Source of the DNA: JAGXQV01 sp964527565 | GTDB taxonomy: Bacteria > Pseudomonadota > Gammaproteobacteria > Burkholderiales > Sulfuricellaceae | Length of the DNA stretch: 64,000 nucleotides | Direction: 5' to 3' | Assembly (NCBI GenBank): GCA_964527565.1 | Contig: CAZGOY010000001.1 | Location: 124,001 to 188,000 of the forward strand | Shown here: piece after piece, positions 49,617-59,232 of the stretch | How the letters are laid out: every line of letters starts with the position of its first letter | Numbering within the stretch: position 1 is the first letter of the stretch | Notes under the pieces: generated by a model | Databases searched by the model: none | What the model was told of the DNA's origin: nothing | The model's input: the letters and a program-made list of their open reading frames with translations, nothing else | Made by a program: the position numbers and the translations under genes

Positions 49617-49640
49617 AAAAGGCGCCCCATGGCGCCTTTT
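49617..49640. terminator. Bidirectional terminator between fliW and metF
   Basis: AAAA-GGCGCC-CCAT-GGCGCC-TTTT is symmetrical, so it can stop both converging transcripts; 31 bases after the fliW stop and 10 before the metF stop. Confidence 0.85.
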
Positions 49641-49649
49641 CCATTGCCG

Positions 49650-50492
49650 TCAGTGCCCCAGGCGCTGCCAGATGGCCGAAACCGGCCCGGCCTGGTTCAG
49701 CGTGTAAAAATGCAGGCCCGGCGCGCCGTGGCGCAGCAGCTCTTCGCACATCCCCGTCACCACGTCGAGACCGAAACTGCGTATCGACTCGATGTCGTCG
49801 CCGTAACCCTGCAACTTCAGGCGCAGCCAGCGCGGAATCTCCGCCCCGCAGGCATCGGAAAAGCGCGCCAGTTGAGAGAAATTGGTGATCGGCATGATGC
49901 CGGGCACGATGGGGAGAGCGATCCCCAGTGCCGTGCATTCGTCGACGAAGTTGAAGTAAGCGTCGGCATTGAAGAAGTATTGCGTGATCGCTGCGTTCGC
50001 CCCGGCTTCCACCTTGCGCTGGAAATTGCGCAGGTCGGCCTGCGCCGAAAGCGCCTGGGGATGGTATTCCGGGTAGGCCGCCACTTCGATGTTGAACCAG
50101 TCGCCGGTCTCGGTGCGGATGAATTCCACCAGCTCGTTGGCGTAGCGGAATTCCCCGGCGCAGGCCGAGCCCGAGGGCAGGTCGCCGCGCAGCGCCACGA
50201 TGTGGCGGATGCCGTGGCTCTGGTATTCGTGCAGGATGGTGCGGATGTTCTCGCGTGTCGAGCCGATACACGACAGGTGCGGCGCCGCCTTATGGCCTTC
50301 CGCCTGGATTTCCAGCACGGTTTCCAGGGTGCGGTCGCGCGTCGAGCCGCCCGCGCCGAAGGTCACCGAGAAAAACTCCGGGTTGAGCTGCGCCAGTTGC
50401 CGACGCGTGGCGCGCAGTTTTTCCATGCCTTCCGGCGTTTTTGGCGGAAAAAATTCAAAACTGAGAATGGGGGAGTTCTTGTCAGTAGTCAT
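49650..50492 (-). CDS. metF: 5,10-methylenetetrahydrofolate reductase
   Basis: FAD enzyme supplying methyl-THF for methionine; 280 residues. LSFEFFPPKTPEGMEKL (catalytic Glu), FFSVTFGAGGSTRDRT, ALRGDLPSG, GANAAITQYFFNADAY and GIMPITNFSQL are all present, and the C-terminus LHFYTLNQAGP is typical. ATG 50492. It lies 8 bases downstream of the DUF4435 gene on the same strand, so the defence operon may read into metF, or metF has a promoter inside that gene. Confidence 0.96.
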   Translation of the reverse strand: MTTDKNSPILSFEFFPPKTPEGMEKLRATRRQLAQLNPEFFSVTFGAGGSTRDRTLETVLEIQAEGHKAAPHLSCIGSTRENIRTILHEYQSHGIRHIVALRGDLPSGSACAGEFRYANELVEFIRTETGDWFNIEVAAYPEYHPQALSAQADLRNFQRKVEAGANAAITQYFFNADAYFNFVDECTALGIALPIVPGIMPITNFSQLARFSDACGAEIPRWLRLKLQGYGDDIESIRSFGLDVVTGMCEELLRHGAPGLHFYTLNQAGPVSAIWQRLGH

Positions 50493-50499
50493 ATTTAGG

Positions 50500-51387
50500 C
50501 TATAAGGCTGTTTGGGCGACTTGGGTTACGAAAGTATCGATTTCATTTGGGACTCGGCCTTGTTCTTCCATGCGCTTTGCGAGATGCCCGCTTATTTTTG
50601 CATTTTGGATTTCTGGCCTATGAGCATTACAGAACCTTTCGAGGACTGCTTTGCCATGTACCCGGCGCAGCAAGCTATTTACCCGCTCGGCTGGGAGTAA
50701 CTCGCTGATATCGAAATGATCTGCTTGCGCCAAATGGCGGTCATAGTCCTGTCGAGCAGATTCAGGAAGGCGGGGAAGCATTACGAGCTGAATTTCACCC
50801 TCCACGTCGGCTCGGGAAACAAAGCGGTTAGTAAACCCATCGCCAAGCCCATCGCGGTGATGGAGGTGATGAACAGCGTTTATGGCGGCGTGGGGAATTA
50901 ATGCATGACAATGATCCAGCAACTCCGAATATACTGCATTCTCGGCGCGTGGAGCCTGCATTCCAAAACAAGCGCGGTGATACTCCATCGCTTCCCCATC
51001 CACCAGGTAGCTTTCCATTTCCCAGCGACGAAGCACCTTGACGGAACTGCCAAACGGTTTTGCCGCTTCGAAAATTGCATCGTTTGTTTCGTACACGAGG
51101 TCCCATCGGTTATGCGCCATCACGCTATCTCGATCCACGATACCCCACGCGGGATTACCTGCTTGTTTCTCCATGTTGACCGCCTCAATCACCCCGTTGC
51201 ACCCAGATACGGATGCCTTTGTCGAGGCCGGCTTAAATTCGACCGTAGACTGACGATCACGAAACCAACACTCGGCGAACACATAATGATCTTCTTCGGA
51301 CTCGACATAAATAACCGGCACACCACCGTAACGGGCACTTAGGCGGTCTGAATCGGTTATAAACCTCTGATGTTTAATTGCCCCCAT
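50500..51387 (-). CDS. DUF4435 / TOPRIM-like protein (AriB-like effector)
   Basis: 295 residues. VPVIYVESEEDHYVFAECWF carries the TOPRIM-type Glu, and WGIVDRDSVM the DxD; KVLRRWEMESYLVDGEAM is a typical DUF4435 block. In the PARIS anti-phage system the DUF4435 protein AriB is the effector released by the ABC ATPase AriA. Here the same pair occurs as the last two genes of a Dnd operon. I placed the start at ATG 51387 after AGGGGATGAAT; ATG 51393 is possible. It overlaps the ATPase gene by 14 bases. The catalytic assignment is by pattern only. Confidence 0.72.
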   Translation of the reverse strand: MGAIKHQRFITDSDRLSARYGGVPVIYVESEEDHYVFAECWFRDRQSTVEFKPASTKASVSGCNGVIEAVNMEKQAGNPAWGIVDRDSVMAHNRWDLVYETNDAIFEAAKPFGSSVKVLRRWEMESYLVDGEAMEYHRACFGMQAPRAENAVYSELLDHCHALIPHAAINAVHHLHHRDGLGDGFTNRFVSRADVEGEIQLVMLPRLPESARQDYDRHLAQADHFDISELLPAERVNSLLRRVHGKAVLERFCNAHRPEIQNAKISGHLAKRMEEQGRVPNEIDTFVTQVAQTAL

Positions 51388-52639
51388 ATTCATCCCCTGA
51401 CTTGGCGGCTTTTTCCCGCGCTTGTTCGGCCTCGGCCCGTGCTTCCGCCGCGATAGCACGTGCACGAGCCTCTTCTTCAGCCGTCTCAATTATGTAGACC
51501 CCCTTACGCAAATTCTTCTCAACGATATGATGACCAAATCCTTTCATCATTCGCTCGGAATGGGTTGCCATAACAACGAAGACGTTGGGAAAATGCTCCT
51601 TGGCGAGCTTCATGAGCGTGAATAGCGTTTCGTACTGCCAATTGCGGTGCAAATGTACTTCTGGCTCATCGACCAGCAGAATCGTATTGCGCGTCATGTG
51701 CGCCCCCAAGCGCAGATAAAGCTGCACCAAGCTTTTTTCTCCGCTGGAAAGTCGGTCGAGACGATGCTCCTGGCCTTCCGCCTGAATAATGGCTTCCGGC
51801 GGCTCCTTCCGTACACCCTTGAGTTTCTTGCCTGAGGAATGACGCTCGTCCGACACATTGAATACTCGGTCATTGATGGCATCCACGGCTTTCTCGAAGC
51901 GTCCGTCGTCCAGCCATTTTAGCCACACCAGCAGGTTGTCGAGGGAGTCTCGCCAATCCCGGCCCTCCACGTTGAAAACATGCACCGGCTGGTAATTCCA
52001 GTCACGTGGTGCAACGATTGCTCGCTCCTGAGTCTGAATCGGAATGATGTTGCGATATGCAGAAAAGTAGATCAGGGTGGGATAGGTGAGATCGTCACTT
52101 TCAAAGCCTGCCAAACGTTCACCGACAGCACCCTGAATCAACGCATTGAAGTTTCCGATCCATTCGTCGTGGCGGCCAACCATGCTGAATTTGCCAAAAG
52201 CATTCCGCACAAAACCAAAGCGATGCCACTGGCTTGCCCCGTATTTCTTGAGTTCGGATTCGCCCCATAACTTCAGGGAGGTTTCCTCCCCCATCGCGCC
52301 CGCCAACAGGGACAGCACCACCGTTTCGCGGTGTCCGTCCTGGCTGAGCGTGACCCGCACGTCCCATTGTGCACGCCCGTTTTCTCGATCGAATGACTCG
52401 AAACCCAGCCCCGAGGACTGAACCTCAGCTTCCATTTTCCCCAGCATACCCATCATGGCGGCGAGCATTTCCATGACGGTGGTTTTCCCTCGTCCATTTT
52501 TGGAAACCATCAGGTAGACATTGCAAGGTTCATCGTTGGCGTCGGTAAAATCAAATTCTTCCAGTCGCTCCTGGAATGGCCCAACCCTATCAACCGTAAG
52601 AAATAGCGGCGCAAATTCCTCAACTAGAATATTGACCAT
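51374..52639 (-). CDS. ABC-type ATPase of OLD/AriA type
   Basis: 421-residue SMC/ABC-fold ATPase without a long coiled coil. Walker A SKNGRGKTT (about 47-53), signature LDRLSSGEKSLVQLYLRLG, Walker B ILLVDEPEVHLH and the H-loop VVMATHSERMM. The tail is an Arg/Glu/Ala-rich helix (EEEARARAIAAEARAEAEQA), perhaps a short coiled coil. Size and gene order ahead of a DUF4435 protein match AriA of PARIS. ATG 52639, eight bases after AGGAGG inside the end of the preceding gene; GTG 52642 is an alternative. Probably forms an assembly that holds or senses together with the DUF4435 partner. Confidence 0.82.
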   Translation of the reverse strand: MVNILVEEFAPLFLTVDRVGPFQERLEEFDFTDANDEPCNVYLMVSKNGRGKTTVMEMLAAMMGMLGKMEAEVQSSGLGFESFDRENGRAQWDVRVTLSQDGHRETVVLSLLAGAMGEETSLKLWGESELKKYGASQWHRFGFVRNAFGKFSMVGRHDEWIGNFNALIQGAVGERLAGFESDDLTYPTLIYFSAYRNIIPIQTQERAIVAPRDWNYQPVHVFNVEGRDWRDSLDNLLVWLKWLDDGRFEKAVDAINDRVFNVSDERHSSGKKLKGVRKEPPEAIIQAEGQEHRLDRLSSGEKSLVQLYLRLGAHMTRNTILLVDEPEVHLHRNWQYETLFTLMKLAKEHFPNVFVVMATHSERMMKGFGHHIVEKNLRKGVYIIETAEEEARARAIAAEARAEAEQAREKAAKSGDEYGGN

Positions 52640-52642
52640 CAC

Positions 52643-54124
52643 TCAGCCCTCCTTCCTGATCTGTCGCAGGCAAGCGGATACGTCATCCGGGGTTAAATTG
52701 ATGCCGTGTACACGGGTGGTTTTTCCACCCAGCCATTTCACCAACATATCCCCCTTGCCCAATAGCTTTTCTGCTCCCGACTCGTCCAGAATAATGCGGG
52801 AGTCCGCCGCTTTCTGGACAGTCAGTGCGATGCGCGAAGGGATATTGGCGCGCAGCAAACCGCTGAACGTCGCCGCGTCGGGACGCTGGGTAGCCAACAC
52901 CAGATGTATGCCGGCAGCACGGGCTTTTTGAGCCAATAGCACCAAGGATTCCTCTGCTTCCGGTGCTTGCGCAAGCAAAGCGGCAAGCTCTTCCACCACC
53001 ACCACCAATCGGGGGGGAGCATCGCCTCCCAGTTCTCCCCATTCCCTTGCACCTCGTGAGGCTAACAGCTTTTCGCGAGACTCCATTTCGCGCACCAAGC
53101 CCTTTAGGCAACGGATGGCTTCGACACCTTCCGTTACTACTGGTGTGTGTAGAGCCGCCGAACCTTGATATGGGGTGAACTCGACCCGCTTGGGGTCAAT
53201 GAGAACCAGTTGGACGCTCTGCGGCGAACGGGTTGAGAGGACTGAAAGCAGCAGCGCATGAAGGCAAATACTTTTGCCGCTTCCGGTCGTTCCGGCGACC
53301 AACAAATGCGGCGCTTCAGCGAGGTCATAAGAAACCGACATGCCTTCCACGTCGACTCCCAACAAAACAGGCAAGCCACCTCCCGGCACCTCCCATGCGC
53401 CCAGCAAGGTAGCACCTACCTGCTTCCATTGTTCGACGGGACGAGGGACATCCAGTAGAACTGTCTTTGGCTCGCCAGCGGGACTAAGAAACACGCCAGC
53501 ATCCTTCAAACCCAAAGTAAATGCCAAGTCGTCCAGGCGACGTTCCAAACGGCCATAATCTTCCGCCTCGGCCAAACGCACCGAATAGCGAGTCACACGC
53601 GGCCCCTCGCGGGTCTCGGCGATTTCCGCCCGCAGTCCGAATTCCTCCAATGCGTGGAGGAGGCTTTCGCCGCCCTGAACGGGGGCCGTGTCTGACAGCC
53701 CCGGCTGAGTGGCAAAAAACTCCTGAAACAGGAATTCATGGAAGTCGTGGGACTCCCGCCAGGAACTTTGGATTTCCCTTAATCCACGGCGGATGTGGCG
53801 CTGCATGAGACGGGCGTAGAGCCTATCTTCTTCGTCGTTGAACAAATCCTGTTGGTGATAGACGGAAAGCAAGGCCCGGAACGCATCGACAAAACCATCA
53901 CTTTCCTTCTGACTGCGACCGGTAAGAATTTCCAGAGTGTATTCGGCGTCCTTGTCCCCCTCCAGATTGTCGTAACTTTCGTCGGGCGGCGACGTTTGTT
54001 TGAGGGAGAGCGCCAAGGCCAGCCGCAAAATCGTCCACTTTGGGGGCCTTTGCACCAGCAAGCCTTTGGTCATAACCGATTTGAGGATGTCCTCGTCGGT
54101 GCGCGAGGTATAAATCTTGGCCAT
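52643..54124 (-). CDS. DndE-like domain fused to FtsK/SpoIIIE DNA translocase
   Basis: 493 residues. The first 130 or so resemble DndE: IYTSRTDEDILKSVMTKG, RPPKWTILRLALALSLKQ. From about 160 the protein is an FtsK/HerA-type motor: GLRAEIAETREGPRVTRYSV, then HLLVAGTTGSGKSICLHALL (Walker A 278-285), VLIDPKRVEFTPYQG, a Walker B read as LVVVVEELAALL (Glu where FtsK has Asp), and LATQRPDAATFSGLLRANIP with a KGDMLVKWLGG. No membrane helices or gamma domain. ATG 54124 overlaps the dndD stop by one base (TGATG). Domain fusion would couple nick-binding DndE to DNA pumping. DndE identity is less secure than the motor. Confidence 0.78.
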   Translation of the reverse strand: MAKIYTSRTDEDILKSVMTKGLLVQRPPKWTILRLALALSLKQTSPPDESYDNLEGDKDAEYTLEILTGRSQKESDGFVDAFRALLSVYHQQDLFNDEEDRLYARLMQRHIRRGLREIQSSWRESHDFHEFLFQEFFATQPGLSDTAPVQGGESLLHALEEFGLRAEIAETREGPRVTRYSVRLAEAEDYGRLERRLDDLAFTLGLKDAGVFLSPAGEPKTVLLDVPRPVEQWKQVGATLLGAWEVPGGGLPVLLGVDVEGMSVSYDLAEAPHLLVAGTTGSGKSICLHALLLSVLSTRSPQSVQLVLIDPKRVEFTPYQGSAALHTPVVTEGVEAIRCLKGLVREMESREKLLASRGAREWGELGGDAPPRLVVVVEELAALLAQAPEAEESLVLLAQKARAAGIHLVLATQRPDAATFSGLLRANIPSRIALTVQKAADSRIILDESGAEKLLGKGDMLVKWLGGKTTRVHGINLTPDDVSACLRQIRKEG

Positions 54125-56160
54125 CAGTAATATCCCCCGTCCTCGACGTGCGTGTTGTCGCCCTCTGGATTGACCAGTTGGTATTCCCGATAAACATGAG
54201 GTTTGAGCAAGGCGTATTTGTCCCGATCCAGTTCCGAGTCGGTGGGCAGGACGATTACCTGCGGCCCGGCCTTGGGGTAATAACGGGTGATGAGGTTTTC
54301 CTGATGCTGGCGGTCGATACGGGCCAAGGGGGTATCCATTACCACCGGGGCTTCCTTGCCGGAAACATCTTTTAGCCCCCACAAGAGGGCTTGGGCGACC
54401 AATTGTTTCATACCGGCGGAAAGATTTCCCATCCCAACAGGGGCATCGCTGGCATCAAAATAATGGAGTGAAAAATCGTCGTTGACCCGTATTTGCTTAA
54501 TTTGGCTATGGGAGGTCATCAGTTCCCGAAAACGCTCATTTAATGCAAACTCAATATCGCCACGGCGACGAGCTTTTAGCAATTCTCGGTAAGTAGCAAG
54601 TACTGCATGCAATTTCTGCCCCAAGCCCAATTTGTCGCGAGCCTGGTTGGCACCCACCAACTTTTTTTCTTCCTGGCGATACGCGTCCTTTTTCTGCTCC
54701 AACTCCCGATTCAGGTTGCGCTTTTGTTCATCCAATTCCCACAGGCGTTTGTTCAGTTCCGTCAGTTTTCCATCCAAGGCATCGCGTTCAGCTAGGCGTT
54801 GCTGGAATGCCTCGCGTTCCTGAGGGGCGAGATTGGAGACATCATTGCGCTTGCGCTCGATGTCGGCCAATTCCCGCTTGAGGCCGCGAATTTCTGCCAA
54901 TTGCTGCGCCCACAGTACGCGTTGCCGGTCATTGTTGGCGTAATCCTCGACCACCCGCAATATGGCTTCCGCCCGCGACGTGGATAGGTGGAATAGACCG
55001 CTGGCCAAGTCCGCATCGTCGGGGCGGTAGCTGTCGAGAACCCGCGCCAGCTTGCGCCGGAGGAAATCTTCCTGTTCCGCGCTCAAAGGCGGTACCGGCA
55101 TGGGCGGTTCGTTCAACAAGCGTTGCGGCAAGGCAGTGAAGATACGCGCCATTTCGTCGCGCAAGCGGCGGTTGGGATGGGTCGCGAGTTTTTCCAATTC
55201 ACTTGCCGCAGCCCCCATCAGCAGAGGATGCACCACCAATGGTGCGTCGCGGGTAAACGATTCAAAAAATACCGAGGTTTTTTCCTCCAGGCGCGCTAGG
55301 ATTTCATTGTGTTGCGCCGCCAAGCGATTCTCCTCGGTTTGCAGGGCAAACTGGCGACGCGCCTGCAAGGCTGCGTCGGTGCGGCGTAACGCATACGTCG
55401 TTTCTTCTATCTCATCCGTGACAACGTTACGTTCCGCCGCCAAATTGGCCAGTTTTTCCTCAACAGCCTGAACCTGATAACGCAAGGCGGCCAGTGAGTG
55501 CTGATTGGCGTCATTGGACGCGCGCCGCCACTTCACCAGGTTGCGGTTAAGATATTCGTCGACAATATCGATGTCGGCCAGATCGAGCAATTGCTCAATT
55601 TGTTTCAATTGCCCTTCACGATTGGCCTCTGCAATCTGCTGGACTTTTTCACCGTCGTAAATAAAAAACGGCAAGATGGCCTCCGGCAAGCGGGTTTGCA
55701 GGAAAGCGCGCGCCTCGCCTTGAACGTCCCCGTCCCGATCTTCGAGAGGATCGCCAAAGCTGGGGGTCACCCGCAGGATTTCGTGGACTTCCTGATTTTT
55801 CAACGTCCAGCTACGTTGCACCTCCACCCGTCCGGCGGATTCCCGCCAAATCATGGACATCCCGAACTCAGTTTCCCCCGCCACACGGGCATGACGGTTG
55901 AACACCCCCATCCACTCATCTCCCATCCCCAGCAGATATTGGTCACGCTTGATCTTGCGTCCGGCCTGGATGCTTTCGCGCAAATCATCTGACACCCCGG
56001 TCAGCAACAATTTGAGACTGTTTATAAAACTGGTTTTACCATAGCCGTTCCGGCCCCAGATAAGGATGACATTGCGCCCATCCGACGGCGGACTCAACTC
56101 GAACTCGCTGGTTCCCCGATAGGAAAAAAGATTGTGAATGCGGAAATTCTCAAGAATCAT
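54124..56160 (-). CDS. dndD: DNA sulfur modification ATPase DndD
   Basis: 678-residue SMC-like ATPase of DNA phosphorothioation. N-terminal half-site: NFRIHNLFSYRGTSEFEL and Walker A IWGRNGYGKTSF (about 36-43); DndD-typical FIYDGEKVQQIAEANREGQL; a long coiled coil (about 215-290 and 440-530) around a hinge with no CxxC; then signature LSAGMKQLVAQALLWGL and Walker B APVVMDTPLARIDRQHQENL. ATP hydrolysis is thought to open or nick DNA for sulfur insertion by DndC. It overlaps dndC by 4 bases and the next gene by 1. Confidence 0.93.
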   Translation of the reverse strand: MILENFRIHNLFSYRGTSEFELSPPSDGRNVILIWGRNGYGKTSFINSLKLLLTGVSDDLRESIQAGRKIKRDQYLLGMGDEWMGVFNRHARVAGETEFGMSMIWRESAGRVEVQRSWTLKNQEVHEILRVTPSFGDPLEDRDGDVQGEARAFLQTRLPEAILPFFIYDGEKVQQIAEANREGQLKQIEQLLDLADIDIVDEYLNRNLVKWRRASNDANQHSLAALRYQVQAVEEKLANLAAERNVVTDEIEETTYALRRTDAALQARRQFALQTEENRLAAQHNEILARLEEKTSVFFESFTRDAPLVVHPLLMGAAASELEKLATHPNRRLRDEMARIFTALPQRLLNEPPMPVPPLSAEQEDFLRRKLARVLDSYRPDDADLASGLFHLSTSRAEAILRVVEDYANNDRQRVLWAQQLAEIRGLKRELADIERKRNDVSNLAPQEREAFQQRLAERDALDGKLTELNKRLWELDEQKRNLNRELEQKKDAYRQEEKKLVGANQARDKLGLGQKLHAVLATYRELLKARRRGDIEFALNERFRELMTSHSQIKQIRVNDDFSLHYFDASDAPVGMGNLSAGMKQLVAQALLWGLKDVSGKEAPVVMDTPLARIDRQHQENLITRYYPKAGPQVIVLPTDSELDRDKYALLKPHVYREYQLVNPEGDNTHVEDGGYY

Positions 56161-57476
56161 ACTTGGGTTGCCTGTTCAACTTGCTTGGCGGCTTTCTCTA
56201 GCAGGTCGCCAACCGCTTGTTCCAAGCCGCTTTTGGCACCCCATTTGTCCAAAGAGGGATAATTCCGCCGCCGAATATCCAAAACCTGCCGAACCAGTTC
56301 TGGATCAAACCCATGCTCCAAGGCCGCCTGCTCTAATAAATCGTCTTCCGAGGTAATAATCCGTCCACTTTGCGCCATGGCAATTTCCCTCCCGTAACCA
56401 GCCGCGATGTTTGCCGCCAATTTACCCTGAAAATCAAACTCTTTCGACCATTCCAATTGAATGTAGCGTAATTCGTCGTCGCTGACGAGAGTCAGGCCGG
56501 TTTCCTTTTCGGTAGCCAGCAATCTGTCCAGAATCTCCTGACGGGCAGAAGGGAGGAATGGGCCAGCACCCAAGGACTGGTTGCGCTTCACTTCACTCCG
56601 ATAACCCGGACGGTCGCGCAACTCGATCAACCAGTTGCGAAAATCTACTAGCGGTTGCAAATACTCCTCGCCGGTACGAATGAAACCTTGCAGGGACTTG
56701 TCTTCCTTGACCACTGTACACGTCCAGCAACCAAAACGGCTCCCGCCACAGGAGGGGGTGTTCAAGTCGAAAATCACCGGACACTCGCCGCCACTCGCCT
56801 GGCGGTAAAGCGATATCAGGAAACTGTGGTTTCCTCCCCACGGGCATGGGGAGTTTGAAAGATATTCCCATACGTCTTCGGTAGTCCATTCTGCGATAGG
56901 TGTCGCGACCAAGGCATTGGGTATTTCGTGATGGGGGTTGAGTCCCTTGCTATTGATTTCGCGCGCCTGCATCGTGCGCCCACGCTGGGCACTTTCCGAA
57001 ATCCGCGTCCCCAGCAGCAGAACGACGCTCCCATGAATGCGGGTGATACCCTCTATGGCTCGCCGGGAAGGCTTGATCTTCATATTACTGGTACACCAAC
57101 GAAACCAGCGGGAAGGCGGGGGATAACCTTTGCCGATCAGTTTTCCCCAAAAGCTTTCCTCCGGCGGAGGGCTTACGAGATGTGTGGACAGCGGCAGTTT
57201 CAGCGTCTCGGCAGACGCTTGTATTTTATTTAGCGAGGCTGACACGTAGGCCGCTACATTGGGCGCTTCAACTTGCGTATCTGAGGAAAGTACATATACC
57301 GGCTTGTGGCTGCTCATGCCCAATTTGAGCAACATTTCAAAGACCAGTTGCAATACCGCCGTGGAGTCTTTCCCTCCCGAATAGGCGACAACCCAAGGCC
57401 GATTATCGGCAACATAGAGGGATTCAAGGTTGGCAATAGCGACAGAAGCCAGTTTGTGCGGTTCGGTTATCGTCAC
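56157..57476 (-). CDS. dndC: DNA phosphorothioation protein DndC (PAPS reductase fold)
   Basis: 439 residues. ATP pyrophosphatase PP-loop VVAYSGGKDSTAVLQL (33-38), then VLSSDTQVEAPNV, RWFRWCTSNMKIKPSRRAI, LLLGTRISESAQRGRTM and CGGSRFGCWTCTVVKEDKSL; the cysteines in WCTSN, SCGG and CWTC are candidate ligands for the DndC 4Fe-4S cluster. It adenylates backbone phosphate for exchange with sulfur delivered by a cysteine desulfurase (DndA or IscS), not present here. ATG 57476 begins the operon, 98 bases after the ahcY stop, which includes a large palindrome. Confidence 0.95.
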   Translation of the reverse strand: MTITEPHKLASVAIANLESLYVADNRPWVVAYSGGKDSTAVLQLVFEMLLKLGMSSHKPVYVLSSDTQVEAPNVAAYVSASLNKIQASAETLKLPLSTHLVSPPPEESFWGKLIGKGYPPPSRWFRWCTSNMKIKPSRRAIEGITRIHGSVVLLLGTRISESAQRGRTMQAREINSKGLNPHHEIPNALVATPIAEWTTEDVWEYLSNSPCPWGGNHSFLISLYRQASGGECPVIFDLNTPSCGGSRFGCWTCTVVKEDKSLQGFIRTGEEYLQPLVDFRNWLIELRDRPGYRSEVKRNQSLGAGPFLPSARQEILDRLLATEKETGLTLVSDDELRYIQLEWSKEFDFQGKLAANIAAGYGREIAMAQSGRIITSEDDLLEQAALEHGFDPELVRQVLDIRRRNYPSLDKWGAKSGLEQAVGDLLEKAAKQVEQATQV

Positions 57477-57527
57477 GGGGTTTTGGATAAAGTTTTGTCT
57501 ATTTCAGATAAATTGTTTTACTTTGCT

Positions 57528-57561
57528 CCTTTTTAGCAACCTTTGCAGGTTGCCAAAAAGG
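57528..57561. promoter_or_regulatory. 34-base palindrome before the dnd operon
   Basis: CCTTTTTAGCAACC (57528-57541) and GGTTGCCAAAAAGG (57548-57561) are inverted repeats with one mismatch and a TTTGCA centre. On the leftward strand it lies after ahcY and 51 bases before dndC. No clean T-run follows in that direction, so an operator for a dnd repressor is as likely as a terminator. Confidence 0.5.
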
Positions 57562-57574
57562 TTGTCCAACAAAA

Positions 57575-58999
<1,425 letters not shown>

Positions 59000-59059
59000 A
59001 GCGAACTCCTTACGATGTGGCCGGGGGGATGCAGTGGGACGCATGGCTCACCTGGGCAT

Positions 59060-59076
59060 CCCGTGCCCGGCACGGG
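59060..59076 (-). promoter_or_regulatory. Leader hairpin between riboswitch and ahcY
   Basis: CCCGTG and CACGGG pair around CCCGG, about 60 bases before the ahcY start. It could be part of the expression platform of the riboswitch. No T-run follows, so translational rather than terminator control seems more likely. Confidence 0.4.
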
Positions 59077-59084
59077 TTAATGAC

Positions 59085-59148
59085 AAGGCGAGCGCAGTTG
59101 AAGAAAGCCGAGCCTGACGGGAAAACCGTTGCAGCGCTCCTCGGACGG
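59085..59148 (-). ncRNA. S-adenosylhomocysteine (SAH) riboswitch
   Basis: In the leader RNA of ahcY, CCGAGGAGCGCTGCAACGG is followed by CCCGTCAGGCTCGG and then CTGCGCTCGCC. P1 pairs CCGAG (59144-59140) with CTCGG (59112-59108); the pseudoknot pairs GAGCGC with GCGCTC (59095-59090). These are the invariant elements of the SAH riboswitch, which turns ahcY on when SAH accumulates. The family is common in beta- and gammaproteobacteria. Confidence 0.9.
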
Positions 59149-59153
59149 GCTGA

Positions 59154-59159
59154 ATTATA
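59154..59159 (-). promoter_or_regulatory. -10 element of the ahcY leader
   Basis: TATAAT reading leftward, 6-10 bases before the first riboswitch base, so the transcript would begin right at the aptamer. No convincing -35 hexamer is seen upstream. Confidence 0.55.
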
Positions 59160-59232
59160 ACCGTTTTTCTTGTCGTGCCGGAAATCCGGCCTGAAATCTG
59201 CAATACCGTGATGGAAATGCCGGACGGAAGTC

